64,000 nt of DNA. Source: Skeletonema tropicum. Lineage: Eukaryota; Bacillariophyta; Thalassiosirophyceae; Thalassiosirales; Thalassiosiraceae. Shown in pieces: positions 1-9,344 of the stretch. The stretch covers positions 1 to 64,000 of the forward strand of contig JAWZXG010000033.1 of the NCBI GenBank assembly GCA_037178625.1, written 5' to 3'. Within the stretch, counting starts at the first letter, position 1, and each line of letters starts with the position of its first letter. The translations under genes were made by a program, and so were the position numbers. The notes under the pieces are model-generated. The model saw only the letters and a program-made list of their open reading frames with translations. It was not told where the DNA came from and did not search any database.

Positions 1-66
1 AATGCTGCAATGAGAGCACGGAAGCTTGGTTTGCTTCAACAAGCGTTTGATCATGGTTTGTCATGA
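1..66 (+). CDS. ORF2, 3' end only (monomer before unit 1)
   Basis: The last 21 codons and TGA of the ORF2 protein, cut by the window edge. The visible residues match the C-terminus of the intact copies, from AAMRARKLG to the DHGLS end. Confidence 0.5.
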   Translation, partial: NAAMRARKLGLLQQAFDHGLS

Positions 67-145
67 GCGTGTGATGTGATATTGAATTGATGAGATCTGA
101 TGAAGAAATGTCGAACGATGTAACAAGAGAAAACAACTAGATGAT

Positions 146-153
146 TATAAATA
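146..153 (+). promoter_or_regulatory. TATAAATA box, one per monomer
   Basis: A consensus TATAAATA lies 80 bp after the ORF2 stop in almost every monomer. Starts are 146, 1878, 3613, 5345, 7085, 10566, 12307, 14041, 15775, 17569, 19315, 21046, 22772, 24508, 26234, 27961, 29688, 31416, 33156, 34922, 36715, 38464, 40200, 41934, 43675, 45407, 47152, 48900, 50649, 52408, 54150, 55877, 57602, 59331, 61065 and 62799. Unit 5's downstream box (8822) reads TATAAAATA. A second weaker TATAAGTA follows about 42 bp later. The placement suggests each monomer can be transcribed on its own towards the next ORF1. Function is inferred; an AT-rich match by chance cannot be excluded. Confidence 0.45.
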
Positions 154-662
154 CTCCCAAGAAAGTGAAAGTACAGAGTGTGGTCTCTATAAGTATTGGC
201 CATCTCTTTGGAAAGTCTTTATTATCTTATTCAAAGGGCAGTTGTCTAGCAACGAGCGCAACTCCAACTCTTGCACTGATGCCTTTCTAAGTTAGTTTGC
301 ATCATCGAGGGCTAGCTCCCCTCTTCATCTCTCAAGGTTGTTGCTTACCATGCATCACAATAATAATAAATTCTACGGTTGCCCTGCCCTTTAATTCTCT
401 CCTTCATGCTGATAGTTGGCGCAGGTGGGCAACTTGCAACTTCCCGCCAGATGTGCTCTCATCACTCATCACCACTTTTGAAAAATTGTACAATAACCTC
501 CATGTCGACGCACTTGCTACAGCATACAGCCTCAATATTCAATATCCATTCTCTAACATCATTATCAGTGTTGATACATAATTTACAGCACACTCCGCTA
601 AAAAACGACACCACAATAAGTAGTAATTATTTGAAAATAATAGGAGTACTATCTAATTTTCA
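154..662 (+). other. Leader / intergenic region between TATA box and ORF1 (unit 1; recurs in all units)
   Basis: About 510 bp without a convincing gene. It holds short overlapping frames (one of 94 codons at 297-581) that lack protein-like composition. An AATAAA lies at 365-370. A possible intron runs from a CAG|GTGGGC donor-like site (GT at 425) to a CTAAC branch-like site (553-557) and a TTATCAG acceptor-like site ending at 568; a second TTTACAG ends at 588. In-frame stops, the last two codons before the ATG at 663, rule out a longer ORF1 without splicing. The same layout precedes every ORF1. Length variants cluster here: the CAT-triplet number at about 557-563, TAGTA repeats at about 618-628, and in some units a 7-bp duplication near 402. 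Confidence 0.5.
553..568 (+). promoter_or_regulatory. Candidate 3' splice site: CTAAC branch point plus TTATCAG
   Basis: CTAAC matches the general eukaryotic branch-point consensus and sits 11 bp before a CAG. Paired with the GT at 425 it would give a 144-bp intron in the 5' leader. Twelve units have lost one CAT here, shortening the branch-to-acceptor spacing by 3 bp. There is no transcript evidence. Confidence 0.25.
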
Positions 663-1310
663 ATGTCCAACCATAATATTATCATATCCACATCCCGACA
701 AACATCCGACCGTCGCCGCCACGACGAAACATCCACATCCACCAGCAGCAATACTCTCAACCCCCGTCGAATTCAAACAGGCCTCCCAGGAATTCGCCGC
801 ACCGTCTACGATGGTGCACTGCGTGTCAATTCGGATGCGTATGATGTGCTCTCCTGTGCTGTGAGGGATGTGTTTGACAATACATGTCACTCTGCTATTC
901 ATGCTGTCGTGAACGTGAATAACAATAATAGAAGTAGCGTTGTTGACGATGATAATGGCGGCAGTAGTAATAATGATAATGATAGCAACATGAATATTAA
1001 TATTTCACTCCAAGCCAAACCAGAATGGCGAAGACACTTTCCACTCAACGCCCTCCTCCGTCCATCCATCAATTCGTTCGCCCATGATCAATTCCACATG
1101 CCTCAACAAAAAAAGAAGCAGAGGCGGAGCACATTATCAGTTACAGAATTGCGTAATGCAACAGTTGTGACACATCATCCGAGAATTGTAAATGAGGCGA
1201 CTGGTGAGCGGGCAATGTGTGCTGTGGAGAGTGAGGTGACGAGGGCGCGGAATTTGGAGGTGGCTGTGTTGGATGCTGGATTGATGGATGAGGAGGAGGT
1301 CCTTCTCTAG
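663..1310 (+). CDS. ORF1, hypothetical 215-residue Asn/Ser-rich protein (unit 1, reference copy)
   Basis: I do not recognise this protein and assign no function. Residues 1-40 are Ser/Thr/Arg-rich. Residues 41-85 look folded (GIRRTVYDGALRVNSDAYDV and following). Residues 84-114 are low-complexity Asn/Asp/Ser. Residues 119-147 contain a WRRHFPLNALLRPS stretch. KKKQRR at 150-155 resembles a nuclear localisation signal. The C-terminus is acidic (DEEE at 209-212). No signal peptide or membrane segment is evident. The ATG is the first Met after an in-frame TAA two codons upstream. The stop is a TAG, and the same frame stays open for 48 more codons after it. ORF2 follows 127 bp downstream. Twenty of 37 copies are uninterrupted. 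Because copies are near-identical, conservation cannot prove coding; ORF1 could be a chance frame or a damaged exon. Confidence 0.45.
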   Translation: MSNHNIIISTSRQTSDRRRHDETSTSTSSNTLNPRRIQTGLPGIRRTVYDGALRVNSDAYDVLSCAVRDVFDNTCHSAIHAVVNVNNNNRSSVVDDDNGGSSNNDNDSNMNINISLQAKPEWRRHFPLNALLRPSINSFAHDQFHMPQQKKKQRRSTLSVTELRNATVVTHHPRIVNEATGERAMCAVESEVTRARNLEVAVLDAGLMDEEEVLL

Positions 1311-1437
1311 CTGGAGCTGCAAGATCTGTTCGCATTGCTGCAACATCGCCGATTTGTTTCGTCACTAAGCACGAAGACAGGGAAGACGTTGATCGTCAAG
1401 ATCTCTCTGGTACAGTCATGCAGCAGACCTAAAGCTC

Positions 1438-1798
1438 ATGAAGCTCGCTGCTCTTAAGGATGTCTTGGAAGTTCGTGGCCAGGTGGCTTCTGGAGTTCCT
1501 CTTGATTACTTCTTGAGAGAGAACGATGACAGCATCGTGTGCCTTATGGGCATCGAAGATCTTTGTTCTAAAGCCCACGTCAAAGCGAAGAAGACGCGTA
1601 TAGAACGATGTGTTCATGCAGTCCTCCAAGAGAAAGAGCGGCAACAGATGATGGATGTTTCCTCCTCTTGTCCTCTTACCGATTGGCAGGGGCAGGATAT
1701 GATTGCACATGCTTCGTTTCTCTGAGACGAGGAATGCTGCAATGAGAGCACGGAAGCTTGGTTTGCTTCAACAAGCGTTTGATCATGGTTTGTCATGA
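1438..1798 (+). pseudogene. ORF2, frame-disrupted (unit 1)
   Basis: HV-type copy. One extra T in the TTC run at about 1720 shifts the frame, ending translation at 1725 after 95 codons. The remainder to the usual TGA at 1796-1798 is otherwise standard. Confidence 0.5.
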
Positions 1799-2395
1799 GC
1801 GTGTGATGTGATATTGAATTGATGAGATCTGATGAAGAAATGTCGAACGATGTAACAAGAGAAAACAACTAGATGATTATAAATACTCCCAAGAAAGTGA
1901 AAGTACAGAGTGTGGTCTTATAAGTATTGGCCATCTCTTTGGAAAGTCTTTATTATCTTATTCAAAGGGCAGTTGTCTAGCAACGAGCGCAACTCCAACT
2001 CTTGCACTGATGCCTTTCTAAGTTAGTTTGCATCATCGAGGGCTAGCTCCCCTCTTCATCTCTCAAGGTTGTTGCTTACCATGCATCACAATAATAATAA
2101 ATTCTACGGTTGCCCTGCCCTTTAATTCTCTCCTTCATGCTGATAGTTGGCGCAGGTGGGCAACTTGCAACTTCCCGCCAGATGTGCTCTCATCACTCAT
2201 CACCACTTTTGAAAAATTGTACAATAACCTCCATGTCGACGCACTTGCTACAGCATACAGCCTCAATATTCAATATCCATTCTCTAACATCATTATCAGT
2301 GTTGATACATAATTTACAGCACACTCCGCTAAAAAACGACACCACAATATAAGTAGTAATTATTTGAAAATAATAGGAGTACTATCTAATTTTCA

Positions 2396-3043
2396 ATGTC
2401 CAACCATAATATTATCATATCCACATCCCGACAAACATCCGACCGTCGCCGCCACGACGAAACATCCACATCCACCAGCAGCAATACTCTCAACCCCCGT
2501 CGAATTCAAACAGGCCTCCCAGGAATTCGCCGCACCGTCTACGATGGTGCACTGCGTGTCAATTCGGATGCGTATGATGTGCTCTCCTGTGCTGTGAGGG
2601 ATGTGTTTGACAATACATGTCACTCTGCTATTCATGCTGTCGTGAACGTGAATAACAATAATAGAAGTAGCGTTGTTGACGATGATAATGGCGGCAGTAG
2701 TAATAATGATAATGATAGCAACATGAATATTAATATTTCACTCCAAGCCAAACCAGAATGGCGAAGACACTTTCCACTCAACGCCCTCCTCCGTCCATCC
2801 ATCAATTCGTTCGCCCATGATCAATTCCACATGCCTCAACAAAAAAAGAAGCAGAGGCGGAGCACATTATCAGTTACAGAATTGCGTAATGCAACAGTTG
2901 TGACACATCATCCGAGAATTGTAAATGAGGCGACTGGTGAGCGGGCAATGTGTGCTGTGGAGAGTGAGGTGACGAGGGCGCGGAATTTGGAGGTGGCTGT
3001 GTTGGATGCTGGATTGATGGATGAGGAGGAGGTCCTTCTCTAG
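2396..3043 (+). CDS. ORF1, intact 215 aa (unit 2)
   Basis: Encodes the same protein as unit 1. First of two consecutive units with both frames intact. The leader has CATCAT and TAGTA long forms. Confidence 0.45.
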   Translation: MSNHNIIISTSRQTSDRRRHDETSTSTSSNTLNPRRIQTGLPGIRRTVYDGALRVNSDAYDVLSCAVRDVFDNTCHSAIHAVVNVNNNNRSSVVDDDNGGSSNNDNDSNMNINISLQAKPEWRRHFPLNALLRPSINSFAHDQFHMPQQKKKQRRSTLSVTELRNATVVTHHPRIVNEATGERAMCAVESEVTRARNLEVAVLDAGLMDEEEVLL

Positions 3044-3170
3044 CTGGAGCTGCAAGATCTGTTCGCATTGCTGCAACATCGCCGATTTGTTTCGTCACTA
3101 AGCACGAAGACAGGGAAGACGTTGATCGTCAAGATCTCTCTGGTACAGTCATGCAGCAGACCTAAAGCTC
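3044..3170 (+). other. ORF1-ORF2 gap (unit 2; recurs in all units)
   Basis: 127 bp. After ORF1's TAG the same frame is open for 48 codons (LELQDLFALLQHRRF at its start) and ends at a TAA overlapping the first codons of ORF2. A second frame, starting AGAARSVRIAATSP, is open to a TAA just upstream of ORF2. An acceptor-like TCTCTGGTACAG lies 16-27 bp before the ORF2 ATG. This may be residual coding sequence or part of an intron; no convincing donor-acceptor pair keeps all of both frames. Confidence 0.35.
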
Positions 3171-3533
3171 ATGAAGCTCGCTGCTCTTAAGGATGTCTTG
3201 GAAGTTCGTGGCCAGGTGGCTTCTGGAGTTCCTCTTGATTACTTCTTGAGAGAGAACGATGACAGCATCGTGTGCCTTATGGGCATCGAAGATCTTTGTT
3301 CTAAAGCCCACGTGGTCAAAGCGAAGAAGACGCGTATAGAACGATGTGTTCATGCAGTCCTCCAAGAGAAAGAGCGGCAACAGATGATGGATGTTTCCTC
3401 CTCTTGTCCTCTTACCGATTGGCAGGGGCAGGATATGATTGCACATGCTTCGTTCTCTGAGACGAGGAATGCTGCAATGAGAGCACGGAAGCTTGGTTTG
3501 CTTCAACAAGCGTTTGATCATGGTTTGTCATGA
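3171..3533 (+). CDS. ORF2, hypothetical 120-residue basic helical protein (unit 2, reference copy)
   Basis: Cytosolic or nuclear-looking protein with no signal peptide or membrane segment. Visible pieces are an N-terminal helix (1-14), a central VCLMGIEDLCS segment (34-44), a Lys/Arg-rich stretch (50-58), AVLQEKERQQ (62-71), and a C-terminal Ala/Arg helix, ASFSETRNAAMRARKLG (93-109). The order GIEDL, basic stretch, VLQEKERQ, then an Ala-rich helix recalls, from memory, a large uncharacterised family in diatoms; this is an inference and no molecular role follows. The frame is open for 16 codons upstream of this ATG (after a TGA), including an AADLKL segment that would extend the helix, so the true N-terminus may lie in an upstream exon. 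This copy has the Val-Val form (GTGGTC) at 48-49; others have one Val. The TGA stop lies 80 bp before the next TATA box. Confidence 0.55.
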   Translation: MKLAALKDVLEVRGQVASGVPLDYFLRENDDSIVCLMGIEDLCSKAHVVKAKKTRIERCVHAVLQEKERQQMMDVSSSCPLTDWQGQDMIAHASFSETRNAAMRARKLGLLQQAFDHGLS

Positions 3534-4127
3534 GCGTGTGATGTGATATTGAATTGATGAGATCTGATGAAGAAATGTCGAACGATGTAACAAGAGAAAA
3601 CAACTAGATGATTATAAATACTCCCAAGAAAGTGAAAGTACAGAGTGTGGTCTTATAAGTATTGGCCATCTCTTTGGAAAGTCTTTATTATCTTATTCAA
3701 AGGGCAGTTGTCTAGCAACGAGCGCAACTCCAACTCTTGCACTGATGCCTTTCTAAGTTAGTTTGCATCATCGAGGGCTAGCTCCCCTCTTCATCTCTCA
3801 AGGTTGTTGCTTACCATGCATCACAATAATAATAAATTCTACGGTTGCCCTGCCCTTTAATTCTCTCCTTCATGCTGATAGTTGGCGCAGGTGGGCAACT
3901 TGCAACTTCCGCCAGATGTGCTCTCATCACTCATCACCACTTTTGAAAAATTGTACAATAACCTCCATGTCGACGCACTTGCTACAGCATACAGCCTCAA
4001 TATTCAATATCCATTCTCTAACATTTATCAGTGTTGATACATAATTTACAGCACACTCCGCTAAAAAACGACACCACAATATAAGTAGTAATTATTTGAA
4101 AATAATAGGAGTACTATCTAATTTTCA

Positions 4128-4775
4128 ATGTCCAACCATAATATTATCATATCCACATCCCGACAAACATCCGACCGTCGCCGCCACGACGAAACATCCA
4201 CATCCACCAGCAGCAATACTCTCAACCCCCGTCGAATTCAAACAGGCCTCCCAGGAATTCGCCGCACCGTCTACGATGGTGCACTGCGTGTCAATTCGGA
4301 TGCGTATGATGTGCTCTCCTGTGCTGTGAGGGATGTGTTTGACAATACATGTCACTCTGCTATTCATGCTGTCGTGAACGTGAATAACAATAATAGAAGT
4401 AGCGTTGTTGACGATGATAATGGCGGCAGTAGTAATAATGATAATGATAGCAACATGAATATTAATATTTCACTCCAAGCCAAACCAGAATGGCGAAGAC
4501 ACTTTCCACTCAACGCCCTCCTCCGTCCATCCATCAATTCGTTCGCCCATGATCAATTCCACATGCCTCAACAAAAAAAGAAGCAGAGGCGGAGCACATT
4601 ATCAGTTACAGAATTGCGTAATGCAACAGTTGTGACACATCATCCGAGAATTGTAAATGAGGCGACTGGTGAGCGGGCAATGTGTGCTGTGGAGAGTGAG
4701 GTGACGAGGGCGCGGAATTTGGAGGTGGCTGTGTTGGATGCTGGATTGATGGATGAGGAGGAGGTCCTTCTCTAG
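4128..4775 (+). CDS. ORF1, intact 215 aa (unit 3)
   Basis: Same protein as unit 1. The leader at about 4021 carries an irregular ACATTTATCAG form, and one C is lost from the CCCGCC upstream at about 3909. Confidence 0.45.
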   Translation: MSNHNIIISTSRQTSDRRRHDETSTSTSSNTLNPRRIQTGLPGIRRTVYDGALRVNSDAYDVLSCAVRDVFDNTCHSAIHAVVNVNNNNRSSVVDDDNGGSSNNDNDSNMNINISLQAKPEWRRHFPLNALLRPSINSFAHDQFHMPQQKKKQRRSTLSVTELRNATVVTHHPRIVNEATGERAMCAVESEVTRARNLEVAVLDAGLMDEEEVLL

Positions 4776-4902
4776 CTGGAGCTGCAAGATCTGTTCGCAT
4801 TGCTGCAACATCGCCGATTTGTTTCGTCACTAAGCACGAAGACAGGGAAGACGTTGATCGTCAAGATCTCTCTGGTACAGTCATGCAGCAGACCTAAAGC
4901 TC

Positions 4903-5265
4903 ATGAAGCTCGCTGCTCTTAAGGATGTCTTGGAAGTTCGTGGCCAGGTGGCTTCTGGAGTTCCTCTTGATTACTTCTTGAGAGAGAACGATGACAGCAT
5001 CGTGTGCCTTATGGGCATCGAAGATCTTTGTTCTAAAGCCCACGTGGTCAAAGCGAAGAAGACGCGTATAGAACGATGTGTTCATGCAGTCCTCCAAGAG
5101 AAAGAGCGGCAACAGATGATGGATGTTTCCTCCTCTTGTCCTCTTACCGATTGGCAGGGGCAGGATATGATTGCACATGCTTCGTTCTCTGAGACGAGGA
5201 ATGCTGCAATGAGAGCACGGAAGCTTGGTTTGCTTCAACAAGCGTTTGATCATGGTTTGTCATGA
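4903..5265 (+). CDS. ORF2, intact 120 aa (unit 3)
   Basis: Val-Val form, identical in protein to unit 2. Confidence 0.55.
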   Translation: MKLAALKDVLEVRGQVASGVPLDYFLRENDDSIVCLMGIEDLCSKAHVVKAKKTRIERCVHAVLQEKERQQMMDVSSSCPLTDWQGQDMIAHASFSETRNAAMRARKLGLLQQAFDHGLS

Positions 5266-5598
5266 GCGTGTGATGTGATATTGAATTGATGAGATCTGAT
5301 GAAGAAATGTCGAACGATGTAACAAGAGAAAACAACTAGATGATTATAAATACTCCCAAGAAAGTGAAAGTACAGAGTGTGGTCTTATAAGTATTGGCCA
5401 TCTCTTTGGAAAGTCTTTATTATCTTATTCAAAGGGCAGTTGTCTAGCAACGAGCGCAACTCCAACTCTTGCACTGATGCCTTTCTAAGTTAGTTTGCAT
5501 CATCGAGGGCTAGCTCCCCTCTTCATCTCTCAAGGTTGTTGCTTACCATGCATCACAATAATAATAAATTCTACGGTTGCCCTGCCCTTTAATTCTCT

Positions 5599-5612
5599 CC
5601 TTCATCCTTCAT
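5599..5612 (+). repeat. 7-bp tandem duplication (CCTTCAT)x2 in leader, unit 4
   Basis: Most units have a single CCTTCAT before GCTGATAG. Exact duplicates occur in units 4, 14, 21, 27, 29, 30 and 31, and altered versions in units 9, 22, 25 and 32. Recurrence in separated units suggests spread by exchange or repeated slippage. Confidence 0.8.
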
Positions 5613-5869
5613 GCTGATAGTTGGCGCAGGTGGGCAACTTGCAACTTCCCGCCAGATGTGCTCTCATCACTCATCACCACTTTTGAAAAATTGTACAATA
5701 ACCTCCATGTCGACGCACTTGCTACAGCATACAGCCTCAATATTCAATATCCATTCTCTAACATCATTATCAGTGTTGATACATAATTTACAGCACACTC
5801 CGCTAAAAAACGACACCACAATATAAGTAGTAATTATTTGAAAATAATAGGAGTACTATCTAATTTTCA

Positions 5870-6518
5870 ATGTCCAACCATAATATTATCATATCCACAT
5901 CCCGACAAACATCCGACCGTCGCCGCCACGACGAAACATCCACATCCACCAGCAGCAATACTCTCAACCCCCGTCGAATTCAAACAGGCCTCCCAGGAAT
6001 TCGCCGCACCGTCTACGATGGTGCACTGCGTGTCAATTCGGATGCGTATGATGTGCTCTCCTGTGCTGTGAGGGATGTGTTTTGACAATACATGTCACTC
6101 TGCTATTCATGCTGTCGTGAACGTGAATAACAATAATAGAAGTAGCGTTGTTGACGATGATAATGGCGGCAGTAGTAATAATGATAATGATAGCAACATG
6201 AATATTAATATTTCACTCCAAGCCAAACCAGAATGGCGAAGACACTTTCCACTCAACGCCCTCCTCCGTCCATCCATCAATTCGTTCGCCCATGATCAAT
6301 TCCACATGCCTCAACAAAAAAAGAAGCAGAGGCGGAGCACATTATCAGTTACAGAATTGCGTAATGCAACAGTTGTGACACATCATCCGAGAATTGTAAA
6401 TGAGGCGACTGGTGAGCGGGCAATGTGTGCTGTGGAGAGTGAGGTGACGAGGGCGCGGAATTTGGAGGTGGCTGTGTTGGATGCTGGATTGATGGATGAG
6501 GAGGAGGTCCTTCTCTAG
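5870..6518 (+). pseudogene. ORF1, frame-disrupted (unit 4)
   Basis: A single extra T (TTTT at 6080-6083 instead of TTT) splits the frame after 71 codons. The downstream frame 6075-6518 carries the rest unchanged. Confidence 0.5.
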
Positions 6519-6645
6519 CTGGAGCTGCAAGATCTGTTCGCATTGCTGCAACATCGCCGATTTGTTTCGTCACTAAGCACGAAGACAGGGAAGACGTTGA
6601 TCGTCAAGATCTCTCTGGTACAGTCATGCAGCAGACCTAAAGCTC

Positions 6646-7005
6646 ATGAAGCTCGCTGCTCTTAAGGATGTCTTGGAAGTTCGTGGCCAGGTGGCTTCTG
6701 GAGTTCCTCTTGATTACTTCTTGAGAGAGAACGATGACAGCATCGTGTGCCTTATGGGCATCGAAGATCTTTGTTCTAAAGCCCACGTCAAAGCGAAGAA
6801 GACGCGTATAGAACGATGTGTTCATGCAGTCCTCCAAGAGAAAGAGCGGCAACAGATGATGGATGTTTCCTCCTCTTGTCCTCTTACCGATTGGCAGGGG
6901 CAGGATATGATTGCACATGCTTCGTTCTCTGAGACGAGGAATGCTGCAATGAGAGCACGGAAGCTTGGTTTGCTTCAACAAGCGTTTGATCATGGTTTGT
7001 CATGA
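6646..7005 (+). CDS. ORF2, intact 119 aa (unit 4)
   Basis: Single-Val form. Intact although the ORF1 of the same monomer is broken. Confidence 0.55.
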   Translation: MKLAALKDVLEVRGQVASGVPLDYFLRENDDSIVCLMGIEDLCSKAHVKAKKTRIERCVHAVLQEKERQQMMDVSSSCPLTDWQGQDMIAHASFSETRNAAMRARKLGLLQQAFDHGLS

Positions 7006-7599
7006 GCGTGTGATGTGATATTGAATTGATGAGATCTGATGAAGAAATGTCGAACGATGTAACAAGAGAAAACAACTAGATGATTATAAATACTCCCAAG
7101 AAAGTGAAAGTACAGAGTGTGGTCTTATAAGTATTGGCCATCTCTTTGGAAAGTCTTTATTATCTTATTCAAAGGGCAGTTGTCTAGCAACGAGCGCAAC
7201 TCCAACTCTTGCACTGATGCCTTTCTAAGTTAGTTTGCATCATCGAGGGCTAGCTCCCCTCTTCATCTCTCAAGGTTGTTGCTTACCATGCATCACAATA
7301 ATAATAAATTCTACGGTTGCCCTGCCCTTTAATTCTCTCCTTCATGCTGATAGTTGGCGCAGGTGGGCAACTTGCAACTTCCCGCCAGATGTGCTCTCAT
7401 CACTCATCACCACTTTTGAAAAATTGTACAATAACCTCCATGTCGACGCACTTGCTACAGCATACAGCCTCAATATTCAATATCCATTCTCTAACATCAT
7501 TATCAGTGTTGATACATAATTTACAGCACACTCCGCTAAAAAACGACACCACAATATAAGTAATTATTTGAAAATAATAGGAGTACTATCTAATTTTCA

Positions 7600-8247
7600 A
7601 TGTCCAACCATAATATTATCATATCCACATCCCGACAAACATCCGACCGTCGCCGCCACGACGAAACATCCACATCCACCAGCAGCAATACTCTCAACCC
7701 CCGTCGAATTCAAACAGGCCTCCCAGGAATTCGCCGCACCGTCTACGATGGTGCACTGCGTGTCAATTCGGATGCGTATGATGTGCTCTCCTGTGCTGTG
7801 AGGGATGTGTTTGACAATACATGTCACTCTGCTATTCATGCTGTCGTGAACGTGAATAACAATAATAGAAGTAGCGTTGTTGACGATGATAATGGCGGCA
7901 GTAGTAATAATGATAATGATAGCAACATGAATATTAATATTTCACTCCAAGCCAAACCAGAATGGCGAAGACACTTTCCACTCAACGCCCTCCTCCGTCC
8001 ATCCATCAATTCGTTCGCCCATGATCAATTCCACATGCCTCAACAAAAAAAGAAGCAGAGGCGGAGCACATTATCAGTTACAGAATTGCGTAATGCAACA
8101 GTTGTGACACATCATCCGAGAATTGTAAATGAGGCGACTGGTGAGCGGGCAATGTGTGCTGTGGAGAGTGAGGTGACGAGGGCGCGGAATTTGGAGGTGG
8201 CTGTGTTGGATGCTGGATTGATGGATGAGGAGGAGGTCCTTCTCTAG
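7600..8247 (+). CDS. ORF1, intact 215 aa (unit 5)
   Basis: Standard protein. The leader has the long CATCAT but the short TAAGTAATT form, a mixed marker combination. Confidence 0.45.
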   Translation: MSNHNIIISTSRQTSDRRRHDETSTSTSSNTLNPRRIQTGLPGIRRTVYDGALRVNSDAYDVLSCAVRDVFDNTCHSAIHAVVNVNNNNRSSVVDDDNGGSSNNDNDSNMNINISLQAKPEWRRHFPLNALLRPSINSFAHDQFHMPQQKKKQRRSTLSVTELRNATVVTHHPRIVNEATGERAMCAVESEVTRARNLEVAVLDAGLMDEEEVLL

Positions 8248-8374
8248 CTGGAGCTGCAAGATCTGTTCGCATTGCTGCAACATCGCCGATTTGTTTCGTC
8301 ACTAAGCACGAAGACAGGGAAGACGTTGATCGTCAAGATCTCTCTGGTACAGTCATGCAGCAGACCTAAAGCTC

Positions 8375-8740
8375 ATGAAGCTCGCTGCTCTTAAAGGATG
8401 TCTTGGAAGTTCGTGGCCAGGTGGCTTCTCTGGAGTTCCTCTTGATTACTTCCTTGAGAGAGAACGATGACAGCATCGTGTGCCTTATGGGCATCGAAGA
8501 TCTTTGTTCTAAAGCCACGTCAAAGCGAAGAAGACGCGTAATAGAACGATGTGTTCATGCAGTCCTCCAAGAGAAAGAGCGGCAACAGATGATGGATGTT
8601 TCCTCCTCTTGTCCTCTTACCGATTGGCAGGGGCAGGATATGATTGCACATGCTTCGTTCTCTGAGACGAGGAATGCTGCAATGAGAGCACGGAAGCTTG
8701 GTTTGCTTCAACAAGCGCGTTTGATCATGGTTTGTCATGA
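8375..8740 (+). pseudogene. ORF2, frame-disrupted (unit 5)
   Basis: Several small indels partly cancel: an extra A at about 8394 is offset by an extra TC at about 8430; an extra C at about 8452 is offset by a lost C at about 8515; an extra A at about 8540 is offset by an extra GC at about 8717. A 137-codon frame (8403-8816) therefore recovers much of the protein. Confidence 0.5.
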
Positions 8741-9344
8741 GCGTGTGATGTGTGATATTGAATTGATGAGATCTGATGAAGAAATGTCGAACGATGTAAC
8801 AAGAGAAAACAACTAGATGATTATAAAATACCCCAAGAAAGTGAAAGTACAGAGTGTGGTCTTATAAGTATTGGCCATCTCTTTGGAAAGTCTTTATTAT
8901 CTTATTCCAAAGGGCAGTTGTCTAGCAACGAGCGCAACTCCAACTCTTGCACTGATGCCTTTCTAAGTTAGTTTGCATCATCGAGGGCCTAGCTCCCCTC
9001 TTCATCTCTCAAGGTTGTTGCTTACCATGCATCACAATAATAATAAATTCTACGGTTGCCCTGCCCTTTAATTCTCTCCTTCATGCTGATAGTTGGCGCA
9101 GGTGGGCAACTTGCAACTTCCCGCCAGATGTGCTCTCATCACTCATCACCACTTTTGAAAAATTGTACAATAACCTCCATATGTCGACGCACTTGCTACA
9201 GCATACAGCCTCAATATTCAATATCCATTCTCTAACATCATTATCAGTGTTGATACATAATTTACAGCACACTCCGGCTAAAAAACGACACCACAATATA
9301 AGTATAATTATTTGAAAATAATAGGAGTACTTATCTAATTTTCA

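Noticed and set aside
249..263. GCAACGAGCGCAAC, a 14-base match to a conserved segment of 16S rRNA
   Set aside because: Flanks do not match rRNA and no other rRNA segments are present; a chance match repeated with the monomer.
297..581. 94-codon frame in the leader (and the overlapping 80-codon frame at about +82)
   Set aside because: Composition looks random, the frames are broken by the same small variants that are common in the leader, and they overlap the candidate intron.
660..902. 80-codon antisense frame opposite the ORF1 start
   Set aside because: Shadow of ORF1; Gly/Cys/Val-rich with no recognisable motif.
3041..3043. Reassigned TAG codon (Gln, as in some ciliates)
   Set aside because: The idea would join ORF1 to 48 further codons, but ORF2 still lies in another frame. 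With no genome-wide evidence, a standard code is simpler.
4894..5253. 119-codon antisense frame opposite ORF2, repeated in most units
   Set aside because: It mirrors ORF2 exactly, has Cys/His/Leu-rich composition typical of a shadow frame, and no promoter faces that way.
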